Source: OPU3-GD-OMZ sp964515235
GTDB taxonomy: Bacteria; Pseudomonadota; Gammaproteobacteria; Methylococcales; Methylomonadaceae
Assembly: GCA_964515235.1 (NCBI GenBank)
Contig: CAZEVO010000008.1
Location: 3,347-67,346 of the forward strand
DNA length: 64,000 nt
Direction of reading: 5' to 3'
Each line of letters opens with the position of its first letter. The first letter of the stretch is position 1. A program made the position numbers and the translations under genes. Positions 1 through 8,903 of the stretch are shown here, piece by piece. The notes under the pieces are model-generated. The model did no database searches, was not told the origin of the DNA, and saw nothing but the letters and a program-made list of their open reading frames with translations.

Positions 1-348
1 GAGGGTAAATGCCGGCACCTTCATGGCCATAGTGTAAAAGCAGCCATTACTGTTACCGCCCAAGAACTCAATAGACAGGGAATGGTCTGTGATTTTTCAG
101 ATATAAAAGCCAGTGCCAACACCTTTATAGAACAGCAATTGGATCATAATTTTCTAGTTTTTAAAGATGACCCACTCATTCCGTGGCTTAAGCAAAACAA
201 CGAACGCTTCATGCCTTTAGATGAACACCCAACCGCCGAAGTTCTTGCTAAAATGATCTACCTTTACATGAAAAAACAAGGATTTACCGTGGAAAAAGTA
301 ATCCTCTGGGAAACAGATAGCTCCTACGCTTGCTATCGTGAATCCTAA
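1..348 (+). CDS. queD: 6-carboxytetrahydropterin synthase QueD, 5' end cut by window
   Basis: This is the C-terminal part of a 6-pyruvoyl-tetrahydropterin synthase family protein, which makes 6-carboxy-tetrahydropterin in the queuosine (7-deazaguanine) pathway. The reading frame is open from base 1, so the gene starts outside the window; the first ATG at 82 is internal. The visible part begins with the family's Cys-Arg-x-Leu-His-Gly-His zinc/catalytic motif (residues from base 10). It continues with a buried Asp-His pair (LDHNFL) and ends with the usual PTAE...ETxxSxA tail. A DUF1249 gene follows two bases after the stop and is probably co-transcribed. Identity is well supported; the missing N-terminus should be only about 20-25 residues. 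Confidence 0.9.
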   Translation, partial: EGKCRHLHGHSVKAAITVTAQELNRQGMVCDFSDIKASANTFIEQQLDHNFLVFKDDPLIPWLKQNNERFMPLDEHPTAEVLAKMIYLYMKKQGFTVEKVILWETDSSYACYRES

Positions 349-350
349 CA

Positions 351-800
351 ATGTCAAAATTAAACCTCATCAATAAATCCTTTTGCTTGGAAAAAATTTG
401 CGAATCTAATTACCAGAAACTACTCAGGTTGATACCCCATATTGGCCAGATCAAAGAATCTGCAATTGGGCAATCAAATGCTCCCTTAGAGTTACATTTA
501 TCAGTCATTGACCGTGCCCCTTACACCTTAACCTTAGAACTCAGCCACTGTTTTGATCAACACAAAAAACATACCTTCGAACCCGCTGTTAATATCAAGG
601 TTTACTTAGATGCACAAATGGTTGAAGTCATCCGTCACCACGAACGATCCCATGTGTTTCAAGCTATTAAGAACGCACGGCAATCTGTTGCTATCATGGA
701 CTACAAATGGTCTTTAAATTATTTCCTCGGCCAATGGCTCGATCATTGTCTAAAAAACAACTATCATTTCAAATATCCAGAGCCACTCACCAGCCATTAA
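351..800 (+). CDS. DUF1249 family protein (YqiB-like)
   Basis: This 149-residue protein resembles E. coli YqiB (DUF1249) in length and pattern: an N-terminal SNYQKLLRLIP segment, a central LELSH/YLDAQMVEV region, and a C-terminal QWLDHCLKNN helix matching YqiB's FLADWLRYCL. No catalytic motif, signal peptide or membrane helix is visible. The molecular function of the family is unknown. It follows queD by two bases and converges on recQ with a single base between stops. The family call is confident; no function is claimed. Confidence 0.8.
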   Translation: MSKLNLINKSFCLEKICESNYQKLLRLIPHIGQIKESAIGQSNAPLELHLSVIDRAPYTLTLELSHCFDQHKKHTFEPAVNIKVYLDAQMVEVIRHHERSHVFQAIKNARQSVAIMDYKWSLNYFLGQWLDHCLKNNYHFKYPEPLTSH

Positions 801-801
801 A

Positions 802-2964
802 TCAAGCGACCACTTCTTTTTGTAAAGCAGCCTTAACACACCGAATAATACCGTAACTATAGGCTCCATCTAGAGCATCATAAACACCTCGTAAGGTCTG
901 GCTTTGTCGATCACCGCCTACCTCTATAATTGCTTGTTCAACAACCGTAATTTCTGGCTTTGACAGAGGAACCACTTCAGTCAGCTCAACTGATCCGATA
1001 AGTAACCCTTCAGCCAAGTGTGCATAAACCGTATCCACTGTTATCTGTCTTCTTTCGGCAATAGATTCGACAGACAATCCTGCCATAAAAAAATCTAATG
1101 TAGTTATAACCGTTTCGGTCATCTGCTGATCATATCTAGGCTTAATAAAGCGCTCAATAACTGCTAAAAACTGATCACCGTATAACGCCAACTTTCGCTC
1201 CCCAACACCGGATAACTGCCTGAATTGCTCCTTGTTACTTGGCAACTGATCTTTCATTTGAACCAATGTGGCATCATGAAAAATCTGATACGGGGGGACT
1301 TTTTGTAACGCTGCTATTTCCCAGCGTTTAGCGCGTAAAGCATCCCAAAGCCTTTTTTCCCGACGACTAGCACCGCCCAGACTTACATGGCTTCCCTTAT
1401 AACTTTGCTTAGTGACCTGCTCTTTTCGTAAAATCAAGGCTGCTTCACCACGTAAAACAGACCGGCATTGCTCGGTTAAGTGATAACTTCCATGTCCTTC
1501 TAGATCAACTGCTATCAATCCTCTAGCCAAAAGTTGGCGATAAATAGAACGCCATTGCCCTCGTGTTCTATCTGCGCCCAACCCAAATACAGTTTCCTTA
1601 TCATGGCCAAAATGTTTCACCCGATCGTTTACTTTACCTTGAAGTACATCGACTAGGTACTCTACACCAAAACGTTGTCCGGTTCGATAAATACAAGAAA
1701 GGGCTTGTTGCCCGGCAACCGTACCATCCCAAGTTTCAACTGGGTCCAAGCAGGTATCACAATTATTACAAGAAACGCCCTCACCAGACTCTCCAAAATA
1801 GGTCAATAAAACCTGTCGTCGACACGCTATTTGCTCACACAACGCTAACATAGCATCCAATTTTTGTCGTTCAACTTGCTTTTGTACATCGCCTAGCGTT
1901 AATGACTGACTCACCATTTGCCGCAAGGTAACCACATCTTGCAAACCATAGACCATCCAGGCATTTGCGGGCAATCCATCTCTACCTGCACGCCCAGTTT
2001 CCTGATAATAAGATTCAATACTTTTAGGTAGGTCAAGATGCGCAACGAACCTTACATTAGGCTTATCAATCCCCATACCAAAAGCAATCGTTGCAACCAT
2101 GACCACCCCTTCCTCACGCAAAAAACGTAATTGATTAGTCTGTCGGTCTTCTGGTTTCATACCCGCATGATATGGTAAAGCCGTGACTCCCTGATGACTT
2201 AACCGGCTTGCTGTGGCCTCAACTTTTTTTCTCGATAAACAATAAACAATACCCGCATCACCACGGTGCTCTTGCTGAATAAAAGCCAATAGTTGTTCGT
2301 AAGGCCGTTGTTTATGCAAAATTCGATAGCGTATATTAGGACGATCAAAACCTGCCTTAAAAACCTGATCTTTACCTATTGCCAAGCGGCTAATAATTTC
2401 CTGCTGCGTTCGCGGATCTGCAGTAGCCGTCAAGGCCATAATCGGCACCTGAGGAAAATGCTCGGACAACACCGACAATTTCAAATAACTTTCTCGAAAA
2501 TCATGCCCCCATTGTGAAACACAGTGCGCTTCATCTACTGCAAACAATGAGACCTTAACCGTCTTAAGAAAAGTCAGAAGTCGCCCTAACACAAGACGCT
2601 CCGGAGTAACATACAGCAATTGCAACTCATTTCCTTGTAACGACGATTCTACTGCCTTCGTTTCTGCTACGGTCTGCATAGAATTTAATGTGGCAGCCTT
2701 AACACCAGCCTGATGTAATGCGCTCACCTGATCCTGCATCAGCGCAATTAAAGGTGAAATAACAACGCCTACACCACCGCTGACTAATGGAGGAATTTGA
2801 TAACACAATGATTTTCCACCGCCAGTGGGCATTAATACGAGAGAATTTTTACCCTGCAAGGTATGATCAATAATCGCTTCTTGAAGCCCTCGAAAACTAT
2901 CGTAGCCAAAAACAGTTTCAAGGACTAATTTCGCCTTATCAAGATAATTTTTATTTTCAATCAC
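802..2964 (-). CDS. recQ: ATP-dependent DNA helicase RecQ
   Basis: This is a 3'-5' superfamily 2 DNA helicase for recombination and fork repair. Visible features are Walker A PTGGGKS (about residues 46-52), the DEAH box (144-147) followed by the RecQ aromatic loop region SQWGHDFR, motif VI QETGRAGRDG, a four-cysteine zinc site (ACRRQ...CNNCDTC, near 380-405), a winged-helix region, and an HRDC domain (near 530-605). At 720 residues it is about 110 longer than E. coli RecQ. The extra C-terminus looks like a helix-turn-helix (SVESIAERRQITVDTVYAHL), as in longer RecQ forms. The start is GTG, with no clear ribosome site. It diverges from gshA. Confidence 0.96.
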   Translation of the reverse strand: MIENKNYLDKAKLVLETVFGYDSFRGLQEAIIDHTLQGKNSLVLMPTGGGKSLCYQIPPLVSGGVGVVISPLIALMQDQVSALHQAGVKAATLNSMQTVAETKAVESSLQGNELQLLYVTPERLVLGRLLTFLKTVKVSLFAVDEAHCVSQWGHDFRESYLKLSVLSEHFPQVPIMALTATADPRTQQEIISRLAIGKDQVFKAGFDRPNIRYRILHKQRPYEQLLAFIQQEHRGDAGIVYCLSRKKVEATASRLSHQGVTALPYHAGMKPEDRQTNQLRFLREEGVVMVATIAFGMGIDKPNVRFVAHLDLPKSIESYYQETGRAGRDGLPANAWMVYGLQDVVTLRQMVSQSLTLGDVQKQVERQKLDAMLALCEQIACRRQVLLTYFGESGEGVSCNNCDTCLDPVETWDGTVAGQQALSCIYRTGQRFGVEYLVDVLQGKVNDRVKHFGHDKETVFGLGADRTRGQWRSIYRQLLARGLIAVDLEGHGSYHLTEQCRSVLRGEAALILRKEQVTKQSYKGSHVSLGGASRREKRLWDALRAKRWEIAALQKVPPYQIFHDATLVQMKDQLPSNKEQFRQLSGVGERKLALYGDQFLAVIERFIKPRYDQQMTETVITTLDFFMAGLSVESIAERRQITVDTVYAHLAEGLLIGSVELTEVVPLSKPEITVVEQAIIEVGGDRQSQTLRGVYDALDGAYSYGIIRCVKAALQKEVVA

Positions 2965-3072
2965 ATCAAGGTTTTTCTAATCGGCATTTCAATCTATAAT
3001 GGCTCGCTATTATAACTGTATTGCAACACATACGGACGAGCCCCACTATTTTTTCACAAGGATCACGCTATT

Positions 3073-4650
3073 TTGGATACCCTTACGCCGAAACGTTTCA
3101 GCCAATTAATCGACGCTGGCCATGAAAAACTTATTATAGGGGGACTCACCGGCATTGAAAAAGAAAACCTAAGATTATCGCAAGCGGGCTTTATCGCTCA
3201 AACGCCGCACCCTGAACCCTTTGGTGCAGCTCTGACTCACAACTGTATTACAACAGATTATTCTGAAGCATTAATGGAGTTAATCACTCCACCTCAGCCT
3301 AAAATAACAGAGTCGTTAAATTATCTTAACCAGATTCATCAATTTGTCTACGACCACCTTCCAGATGAATTTTTACTAGCCGCCAGTATGCCTTGTGGCA
3401 TAGATGGTGATCGTAGTATTCCTATCGCTCAATATGGCTCATCTAATATTGGACAGATGAAACATATCTATCGACAAGGTCTTGGTCACCGTTACGGACG
3501 AACCATGCAGGCGATAGCTGGCATCCACTTCAATTACTCCATCCCCGAACAACTTTGGCCAGCATTACAAACCTTAACTCAGTCTTCACTCCCCGACCAA
3601 GACTTCATTGCTGAACAATATTTTAATCTGATTCGAAATTTCTTAAATCAAGGCTGGCTACTACTTTATTTATTTGGCGCATCACCAGCCATTTGCAAGA
3701 ATTTCTTTAAAGACCGTCCTTTAATCGATAATTTTTTTGAACCTTTTGATGATCATACGCTTTACCTGCCATACGCGACATCCCTTAGAATGAGTGATAT
3801 CGGTTATAAAAGTAACAATCAGGCAAGTCTGGAAATTGATTACAATAACTTATTAGATTATGTGCATAGCTTAACCGCCGCCATTGAAACGCCTTATGCT
3901 GATTATAAAAAAATTGGACTTAAAAAGAACGGTGAATATCTACAACTCAACACCAATATCTTACAAATAGAAAATGAATTTTATAACACGATACGCCCTA
4001 AGCAGATTAGTGCATCTGGCGAAAAACCAACCTTAGCGTTACAACGCCGAGGTATAAAATACGTAGAAATTCGTTCACTCGATCTTGATATTTTCCAACC
4101 TACTGGCATCGAAACCAATACCGCCCATTTTTTAGAAGCCTTTTTACTCACCTGCTTATTTCAGGAAAGTACGCCATACACTAAAAACCAACAACAGTTG
4201 AATAATGAAAACCTATCAACCGTTGCTCATGAAGGTCGTCGTCCTGATTTATTATTAAAACAGAACGGCAATAAAATAACCCTTAAAGCATGGGCTCTTA
4301 ACATTCTTAACAGCATGTCCTCTATTTGTCAGGTCTTGGACCAAGGCACAACAAACACCCCTTACCAAAAAGCCTTAAACCAACAAATAAACCGCGTCAA
4401 CAACCCTGACCTGACTCCATCGGCTCAAATTTTAGCGGATATGCGTAAAACCCAACAACCCTTTGCACGATTTGCTATTGCACAATCACGCCGACATGAA
4501 CATTTCTACCGTAGCCAACAACTTAATCAAGAAGAATCAGAAATGTTCCTTAGAATGTCAATTCAATCAAAAAAACGCTTAGTCGAAATTGAAAAAAACG
4601 ATCATATAAGTTTTGATGATTTTCTGGCACAATATTTCAAACAACAGTAA
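3073..4650 (+). CDS. gshA: Glutamate-cysteine ligase GshA
   Basis: This enzyme makes gamma-glutamylcysteine, the first step of glutathione synthesis. The 525-residue length fits the E. coli-type (class I) enzyme. Recognisable parts are the N-terminal GIEKENLRL motif (conserved Glu residues of the ATP/Mg site), TDYSEALMELITPP, and the RGIKYVEIRSLDLDIFQPTGI block. The start is TTG at 3073 with AAGGA ten bases upstream; no better ATG fits the family's N-terminus. Thirteen bases separate it from cysH, so reduced sulfur production and glutathione synthesis are probably co-expressed, useful for glutathione-dependent formaldehyde detoxification in a methylotroph (inference). Confidence 0.95.
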   Translation: MDTLTPKRFSQLIDAGHEKLIIGGLTGIEKENLRLSQAGFIAQTPHPEPFGAALTHNCITTDYSEALMELITPPQPKITESLNYLNQIHQFVYDHLPDEFLLAASMPCGIDGDRSIPIAQYGSSNIGQMKHIYRQGLGHRYGRTMQAIAGIHFNYSIPEQLWPALQTLTQSSLPDQDFIAEQYFNLIRNFLNQGWLLLYLFGASPAICKNFFKDRPLIDNFFEPFDDHTLYLPYATSLRMSDIGYKSNNQASLEIDYNNLLDYVHSLTAAIETPYADYKKIGLKKNGEYLQLNTNILQIENEFYNTIRPKQISASGEKPTLALQRRGIKYVEIRSLDLDIFQPTGIETNTAHFLEAFLLTCLFQESTPYTKNQQQLNNENLSTVAHEGRRPDLLLKQNGNKITLKAWALNILNSMSSICQVLDQGTTNTPYQKALNQQINRVNNPDLTPSAQILADMRKTQQPFARFAIAQSRRHEHFYRSQQLNQEESEMFLRMSIQSKKRLVEIEKNDHISFDDFLAQYFKQQ

Positions 4651-4663
4651 TTTATTAATTGCC

Positions 4664-5386
4664 ATGGTCGAAAACTCACTAAACACATCAGAATTACAAT
4701 TAGAACTAGCGGACAAATCACCACGTACCATTCTAAAAAAGGCATTCGAGAAATTTGATAATATCGCCTTATCATTTAGCGGTGCTGAAGATGTCGTTTT
4801 AATTGACATGGCATTGAATATTAAAAAAAATATCCAAGTATTTTCACTGGACACTGGCCGTCTACACCCTGAAACTTATCAATTCATAGAACAGGTCCGC
4901 AACCATTATCAAATCAATATTGAATTATTAACCCCAGACTACAAAACACTCGATCATTTTGTTCAGCAAAAAGGGCTTTTCAGTTTTTTTAATGACGGTC
5001 ATCAGGAATGTTGTGGCATTAGAAAAGTCCAACCTTTACAGAGAAAACTACAGAATCTTGATGCTTGGATAACAGGTCAGCGCATGGATCAAAGTTTGGA
5101 CACACGGCAAAATTTACCGGCCATACAAGAAGACTCAACCTTCTCAACCGAACACCACTCGCTTATTAAATTTAACCCTTTAGCTAAATGGAGTTCCCAA
5201 CAGGTCTGGGATTATATTGAAGCCTATCAGGTTCCCTTTAATACACTCCATAGTAAAGGCTTTATCAGTATTGGTTGTGAACCCTGTACACGAAGCATTA
5301 TTCCTAATCAACACGAACGCAGTGGCCGTTGGTGGTGGGAAACAGACAAAAAAGAGTGCGGCCTTCATGCCGGCAATCTTAAATAA
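4664..5386 (+). CDS. cysH: Assimilatory adenylyl-sulfate (APS) reductase, CysH family
   Basis: This 240-residue protein reduces activated sulfate to sulfite. The PP-loop-like SFSGAEDVVL (38-47) binds the nucleotide. The protein carries the paired cysteines of iron-sulfur APS reductases: ECC at 115-117 and CEPC at 205-208. It also has the C-terminal ERSGRWWWE...ECGLH segment, whose Cys232 is the reaction nucleophile in the family. E. coli PAPS reductase lacks the CC/CxxC set, so APS is the likely substrate and a [4Fe-4S] cluster is expected. I chose the ATG at 4664 because the upstream in-frame start lies inside gshA. It probably forms an operon with gshA; no CysDN, CysC or sulfite reductase is in the window. 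Confidence 0.93.
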   Translation: MVENSLNTSELQLELADKSPRTILKKAFEKFDNIALSFSGAEDVVLIDMALNIKKNIQVFSLDTGRLHPETYQFIEQVRNHYQINIELLTPDYKTLDHFVQQKGLFSFFNDGHQECCGIRKVQPLQRKLQNLDAWITGQRMDQSLDTRQNLPAIQEDSTFSTEHHSLIKFNPLAKWSSQQVWDYIEAYQVPFNTLHSKGFISIGCEPCTRSIIPNQHERSGRWWWETDKKECGLHAGNLK

Positions 5387-5430
5387 AAAAATTAACTTTT
5401 CTACCCATACCTAATCGTTAAATAAAGATC

Positions 5431-5805
5431 ATGTCTAATAATAACCTAACTCTTCACCACGTTAGCCTATTGGTTCAAGATACCGAAAAATCTGTTGATT
5501 TCTACCAACAAATTCTCAAGCTAGAGCGTATTACTCGCCCAGACTTGGAATACCCCGGCGCTTGGTTTCAGATTGGCAATCAACAAATGCACCTTATTGA
5601 ACTCAGCAACCCCGACCCCATTTCCGGTCGCCCGAAACACGGTGGTCATGACCGCCACGTTGCATTCACAGTGGGCAACATTGATCTCATCGTAAAAGAG
5701 CTTGATGAAAATAATGTTGGTTACAGCCTAAGCCGCTCAGGACGCCGCGCCCTGTTCTTCCGTGACCTTGATGCTAATGCTATTGAGATTTTCGAACAAC
5801 CCTAA
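5431..5805 (+). CDS. VOC (glyoxalase/bleomycin-resistance) family protein
   Basis: A 124-residue vicinal-oxygen-chelate fold protein. It shows the LHHVSLLVQD opening with the first metal-ligand His, the FYQQILKLERI helix, QMHLIEL with the Glu/His positions, HVAFTVGNIDLI, and the closing DLDANAIEIFE with the terminal Glu ligand. This arrangement is close to lactoylglutathione lyase and related dioxygenase-like small proteins, but the substrate cannot be told from sequence alone. It lies 44 bases after cysH. Being next to gshA/cysH, a thiol-linked role (methylglyoxal or thiol conjugate) is conceivable but unproven. Confidence 0.8.
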   Translation: MSNNNLTLHHVSLLVQDTEKSVDFYQQILKLERITRPDLEYPGAWFQIGNQQMHLIELSNPDPISGRPKHGGHDRHVAFTVGNIDLIVKELDENNVGYSLSRSGRRALFFRDLDANAIEIFEQP

Positions 5806-5818
5806 CGTTAACTAATAC

Positions 5819-5851
5819 TGAAAGCTGCGGCCATTATAACCACAGCTTTCT
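5819..5851. terminator. Stem-loop between VOC gene and bcp
   Basis: The arms GAAAGCTGCGG and CCACAGCTTTC pair over 10 of 11 positions around a short AT loop, in the 61-base gap between two convergent genes. No strong U-run follows on either side, so it may be a weak bidirectional terminator. Confidence 0.45.
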
Positions 5852-5866
5852 ACTAGAAAAGTCCAT

Positions 5867-6343
5867 TTAAGGTCGATAATGTAATTGTTTTACACGCTCT
5901 AAAACCGCTTCGGCATGGCCCTCATGATTTACCCCGTAATAAGCCTCAACCAGTTCACCTTCTTTGTTAATAATAAAGGTTGATCGAAGAATTGCCATCT
6001 TAGTTACACCCGCTCTTACCTTCTCACGCCAGACGTCATAGTCTGCACATAATTTACCGCTGACATCAGATAATAAGGCGATATTTAATTTAAATTTTTT
6101 AATAAAATCCTGGTGACTTTCACAACTATCCTTACTAGCCCCTAATACAACAGTATCAAAAGCGGAAAAATCCTTTGCTAAACGAGTGAAATCATTCGCT
6201 TCAATCGTACACCCTGGCGTATCATCTTTAGGGTAAAAATATAACACAACATTACGCTTACCCTGATAATCGTCAAGACTTATATTTTTACCATCCTCAT
6301 TATCAACAGAAAAAGCTGGTGCTTTTTGGCCTTTTACTAACAT
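5867..6343 (-). CDS. bcp: Thioredoxin-dependent peroxiredoxin Bcp/PrxQ
   Basis: A 158-residue thiol peroxidase that reduces hydroperoxides in the cytoplasm. The peroxidatic motif is YPKDDTPGCT with Cys45. The resolving Cys found five residues later in E. coli Bcp is Asn here (position 50), so resolution must use another Cys (Cys74 or Cys99 are available) or an outside thiol. I chose the second in-frame ATG (6343) because the purine-rich GGGGGAG sits just upstream of it, overlapping the first ATG at 6355. It is the last gene of a reverse run after rpiA, about 106 bases away. Confidence 0.93.
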   Translation of the reverse strand: MLVKGQKAPAFSVDNEDGKNISLDDYQGKRNVVLYFYPKDDTPGCTIEANDFTRLAKDFSAFDTVVLGASKDSCESHQDFIKKFKLNIALLSDVSGKLCADYDVWREKVRAGVTKMAILRSTFIINKEGELVEAYYGVNHEGHAEAVLERVKQLHYRP

Positions 6344-6449
6344 AATCTCCCCCATTATTTATCATTCACCGTTTTCAATGACTATACGATCAAAACCGTA
6401 CCATTTTTTCCTTACAAAAAACATCCTGTCAAAAAACTCCAAAAAACTT

Positions 6450-7130
6450 TTATTGGCTCGATAATACTTCAACGTCACCCTCAACACCTATATAAATAGA
6501 TGATGCTAAGTTACGAAAGATACCATGCTCAATAACCCCTGGCATTGCATTCAAAACATTATCTATTTCTTCAGGCGTAAAAGAGAAGCCAAAATCAACA
6601 TCTAAAACTAAATTACCATAACTTGTCATCGCTAGCCCACTGTTATTGGCATTGGCCCGTAATGTTCCTTCTACACCTATTCGTCGTAATGCTTTAGCCA
6701 CCAAATGCCACGAAAAAGGAATCACCTCAACAGGAACAGGAAATCGTTCCCCAATCTGCTGAACACGCTTACTCTGGTCAATCAAAACGATAAACTTATC
6801 TGCCGCCGTTGCTAAAATTTTTTCTCGGACTAAGTCAGCTCCCTGACCTTTCGATAAGATCAAATCATCAGTCACCTCATCAGCACCATCGACATAATAA
6901 TCAAGCTGCTTTAAATGTTCTATTGCAACAATCGGCAAGCCTAAATCTTGAGCCTTCTGCATACTTACAATAGAACTCGCCACTGTTTTAACCGCCAAAC
7001 CCTCTTCTTGATGACGTGTAGCCAAAGCCTCAATAAAACAGTCGGCACTAGAACCTGTTCCCAATCCAACCACCATACCGTGACTGATTTCCATCGCAGC
7101 CTTTTTTGCTACTCGTTCTTTATCATTCAT
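6450..7130 (-). CDS. rpiA: Ribose-5-phosphate isomerase A
   Basis: This 226-residue enzyme interconverts ribose 5-phosphate and ribulose 5-phosphate. The family blocks are clear: GLGTGSSADCFIEAL, the DYYVDGADEV loop with catalytic Asp, LSKGQGADLVREKI with the catalytic Glu region, and IDQSKRV. GAGGT stands just upstream of the ATG. It follows the SoxYZ-like carrier gene by 38 bases in the same direction, so the two may share transcripts. In a ribulose-monophosphate organism RpiA would help regenerate the formaldehyde acceptor, but no RuMP gene is present here to confirm that. Confidence 0.96.
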   Translation of the reverse strand: MNDKERVAKKAAMEISHGMVVGLGTGSSADCFIEALATRHQEEGLAVKTVASSIVSMQKAQDLGLPIVAIEHLKQLDYYVDGADEVTDDLILSKGQGADLVREKILATAADKFIVLIDQSKRVQQIGERFPVPVEVIPFSWHLVAKALRRIGVEGTLRANANNSGLAMTSYGNLVLDVDFGFSFTPEEIDNVLNAMPGVIEHGIFRNLASSIYIGVEGDVEVLSSQ

Positions 7131-7168
7131 GAGTACCTCACAAAACCAAATTTACAACATTAAACACA

Positions 7169-7963
7169 TCAAGGTTCAACTCTAACAGTTTGTGAGAAAG
7201 TATTTCCATCAGTATCTCTCACTTCAGCACGCAATTCACCCGATGCCTGAGGAATAAAATAAAATCTAAAATTAGGGTCTGCGCTAATTGCAATATCGGT
7301 CTTAGCGGTTAGTACCGGCTGACCATCGAAGGTTACCCTCACTTGCTCTACATAATAAGCAGGACGTATAAAACGAGTGACCTGATCCATTTGCATCCCA
7401 GTAATATTCGGGTGACTAATCAATAGTTGTGCTAAATTTGGCTCATTAGACTGGGCAGCACTAGGAAACTTAAACTTCATTCTCCCAAGTCGTTTCATTG
7501 CCGCATCCAGATCGGCGCCAATCGGGGCCGAACAACCGCCGCTGGCTTTAACAAACTTTTTCACCATGATCAGTTGACCATCATTCATTTCTGCTATGGC
7601 ACGCACATAACTGTAGGTATTAACTCGAAGGCGCATTGCTACATCAGCCTTGCCACTAAGCGGAGTAAAATTAAATTCAGCAGCAAACGGTATTGGATTT
7701 TTATCCACAATCAGGGTAATTTTTTTAATATACTTCTGATTTGTCTGCTTGATTTTACTTGTAATTCTAATAGGAACCAGCGCAGCATCTTCAGCACGAT
7801 AGGGTGCCTCAATAGCAATAACATTATCCGCTTCACTAATCGAACGACCTGAAAAAAACTGTGCCTTCAAGTCATTTTTCCAAACTGTATCATCCACACT
7901 TGCAGAAACACTATTAACAAAAAATAAGATAAAAAAACTTGTAACCACTCGTACTATTATCAT
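7169..7963 (-). CDS. SoxYZ-like carrier protein, quinoprotein-dehydrogenase-associated type
   Basis: This exported 264-residue protein has an N-terminal signal peptide (cleavage near SASA/SVDD, about residue 22). A SoxY-like part follows, ending in the SGGC motif (Cys144), then a C-terminal SoxZ-like immunoglobulin fold (about 180-264). In sulfur-oxidising Sox systems the SoxY cysteine carries the substrate covalently. In the fused form seen here the Cys lies mid-protein, which matches the computational family named quinoprotein dehydrogenase-associated SoxYZ-like carrier. I chose ATG at 7963, eight bases after AAGGGG, over a GTG two codons upstream. It lies between the metallohydrolase gene and rpiA. 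The function has not been shown experimentally as far as I know. Confidence 0.83.
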   Translation of the reverse strand: MIIVRVVTSFFILFFVNSVSASVDDTVWKNDLKAQFFSGRSISEADNVIAIEAPYRAEDAALVPIRITSKIKQTNQKYIKKITLIVDKNPIPFAAEFNFTPLSGKADVAMRLRVNTYSYVRAIAEMNDGQLIMVKKFVKASGGCSAPIGADLDAAMKRLGRMKFKFPSAAQSNEPNLAQLLISHPNITGMQMDQVTRFIRPAYYVEQVRVTFDGQPVLTAKTDIAISADPNFRFYFIPQASGELRAEVRDTDGNTFSQTVRVEP

Positions 7964-7976
7964 AATCACCCCTTAA

Positions 7977-8903
7977 TTAGTCTTCCCATTCTAGTTCCGC
8001 AAAAACTTGCGTTATATTTTTCTTATGGAAGTCATTAAATAATGCCCATTGGCTTTTTGTTGTTCGACCCACCTCAGCGATTGCCTGTTCAATAAACTTT
8101 CCTTGCCTTATCATCGCTCGCACCTCTTTCAATAACATATTCAAATAATCCTGCTGGGTTTTTAGTGCTTCTGGCCAATGACTTAAAACTGGCCCATGCC
8201 CGGGTATCACGCGTTTAACCTTTAGCTTGGCAAGTACGTTTAATTCTTTCAACCACCCCTTCAGACTCCCATCAATCACCGGCAAATGTTCGACAAACAA
8301 TAAATCTGACAGCCACAATGTCTGGCTGTTCTGATCAAACACTGATAAGTCATTATCTGTATGAGCACTCCCATGCGCCCTTACTGTCAAAAACTTATTC
8401 CCCAAATCGAGAATTAAAGAATCAGTCACCACAATATCGGGCAATACAATATCTTGAGTTGTTAATTTTATACCCAACTGCTCTTCAGAGCGTTGTAGAT
8501 AAAATGGCCCACGCGATTGTAAAGCACGCGCTAAGTTCTTATGCCCTACAAATTGCACTCCTTTGGCCTTAAAACTACGATTACCAAAAACATGGTCAGG
8601 ATGTACATGACTATTAATAACATAACAAATCGGTACCTCAGTTATTTTCTCAATAGTATTTTTGAGTAAAAGTCCTTGATGAGGATTACCTCCTGAATCG
8701 AGTACAGCAACACAGGAACTTCCTACCACGAATCCAATATTAGCAATAGCTCCGTGATTTTCTCTATTAGGGAGTTCATGATGACCAAAATGAAAATACC
8801 AGCCTGGGGCAATTTTTTGCACCACTAACGTATCCTTTGCCTGACATTTCATCGTCAGCAAGCCTAAAAATATGATCAAACTAAGTAAAACCCTCTTTTT
8901 CAT
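7977..8903 (-). CDS. Exported metallo-beta-lactamase-fold hydrolase, SoxH-related (quinoprotein relay type)
   Basis: A 308-residue protein with a signal peptide (MKKRVLLSLIIFLGLLTMKC...). The Cys at position 20 could also make it a lipoprotein, though the lipobox is poor. The zinc motif HxHxDH is intact (His99, His101, Asp103, His104). Further ligands sit in GSAHTDNDLSVF and PGHGPVL. It resembles the SoxH-related metallohydrolases annotated as quinoprotein relay system zinc metallohydrolase 1 or 2; I cannot decide which. Its start overlaps the LysR stop by four bases (ATGA), so the two genes are translationally coupled. The SoxYZ-like carrier follows 13 bases later and is its likely partner. 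Confidence 0.83.
   Translation of the reverse strand: MKKRVLLSLIIFLGLLTMKCQAKDTLVVQKIAPGWYFHFGHHELPNRENHGAIANIGFVVGSSCVAVLDSGGNPHQGLLLKNTIEKITEVPICYVINSHVHPDHVFGNRSFKAKGVQFVGHKNLARALQSRGPFYLQRSEEQLGIKLTTQDIVLPDIVVTDSLILDLGNKFLTVRAHGSAHTDNDLSVFDQNSQTLWLSDLLFVEHLPVIDGSLKGWLKELNVLAKLKVKRVIPGHGPVLSHWPEALKTQQDYLNMLLKEVRAMIRQGKFIEQAIAEVGRTTKSQWALFNDFHKKNITQVFAELEWED

Noticed and set aside
1563..1853. Forward open frame of 96 codons inside recQ
   Set aside because: It is a shadow on the opposite strand of a fully conserved recQ coding region and has no family-like pattern.
7977..8903. Metallohydrolase as an antibiotic-resistance beta-lactamase
   Set aside because: The fold and HxHxDH site are shared by many hydrolases. 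Coupling to a SoxYZ-like carrier points to the SoxH-related group, not resistance.
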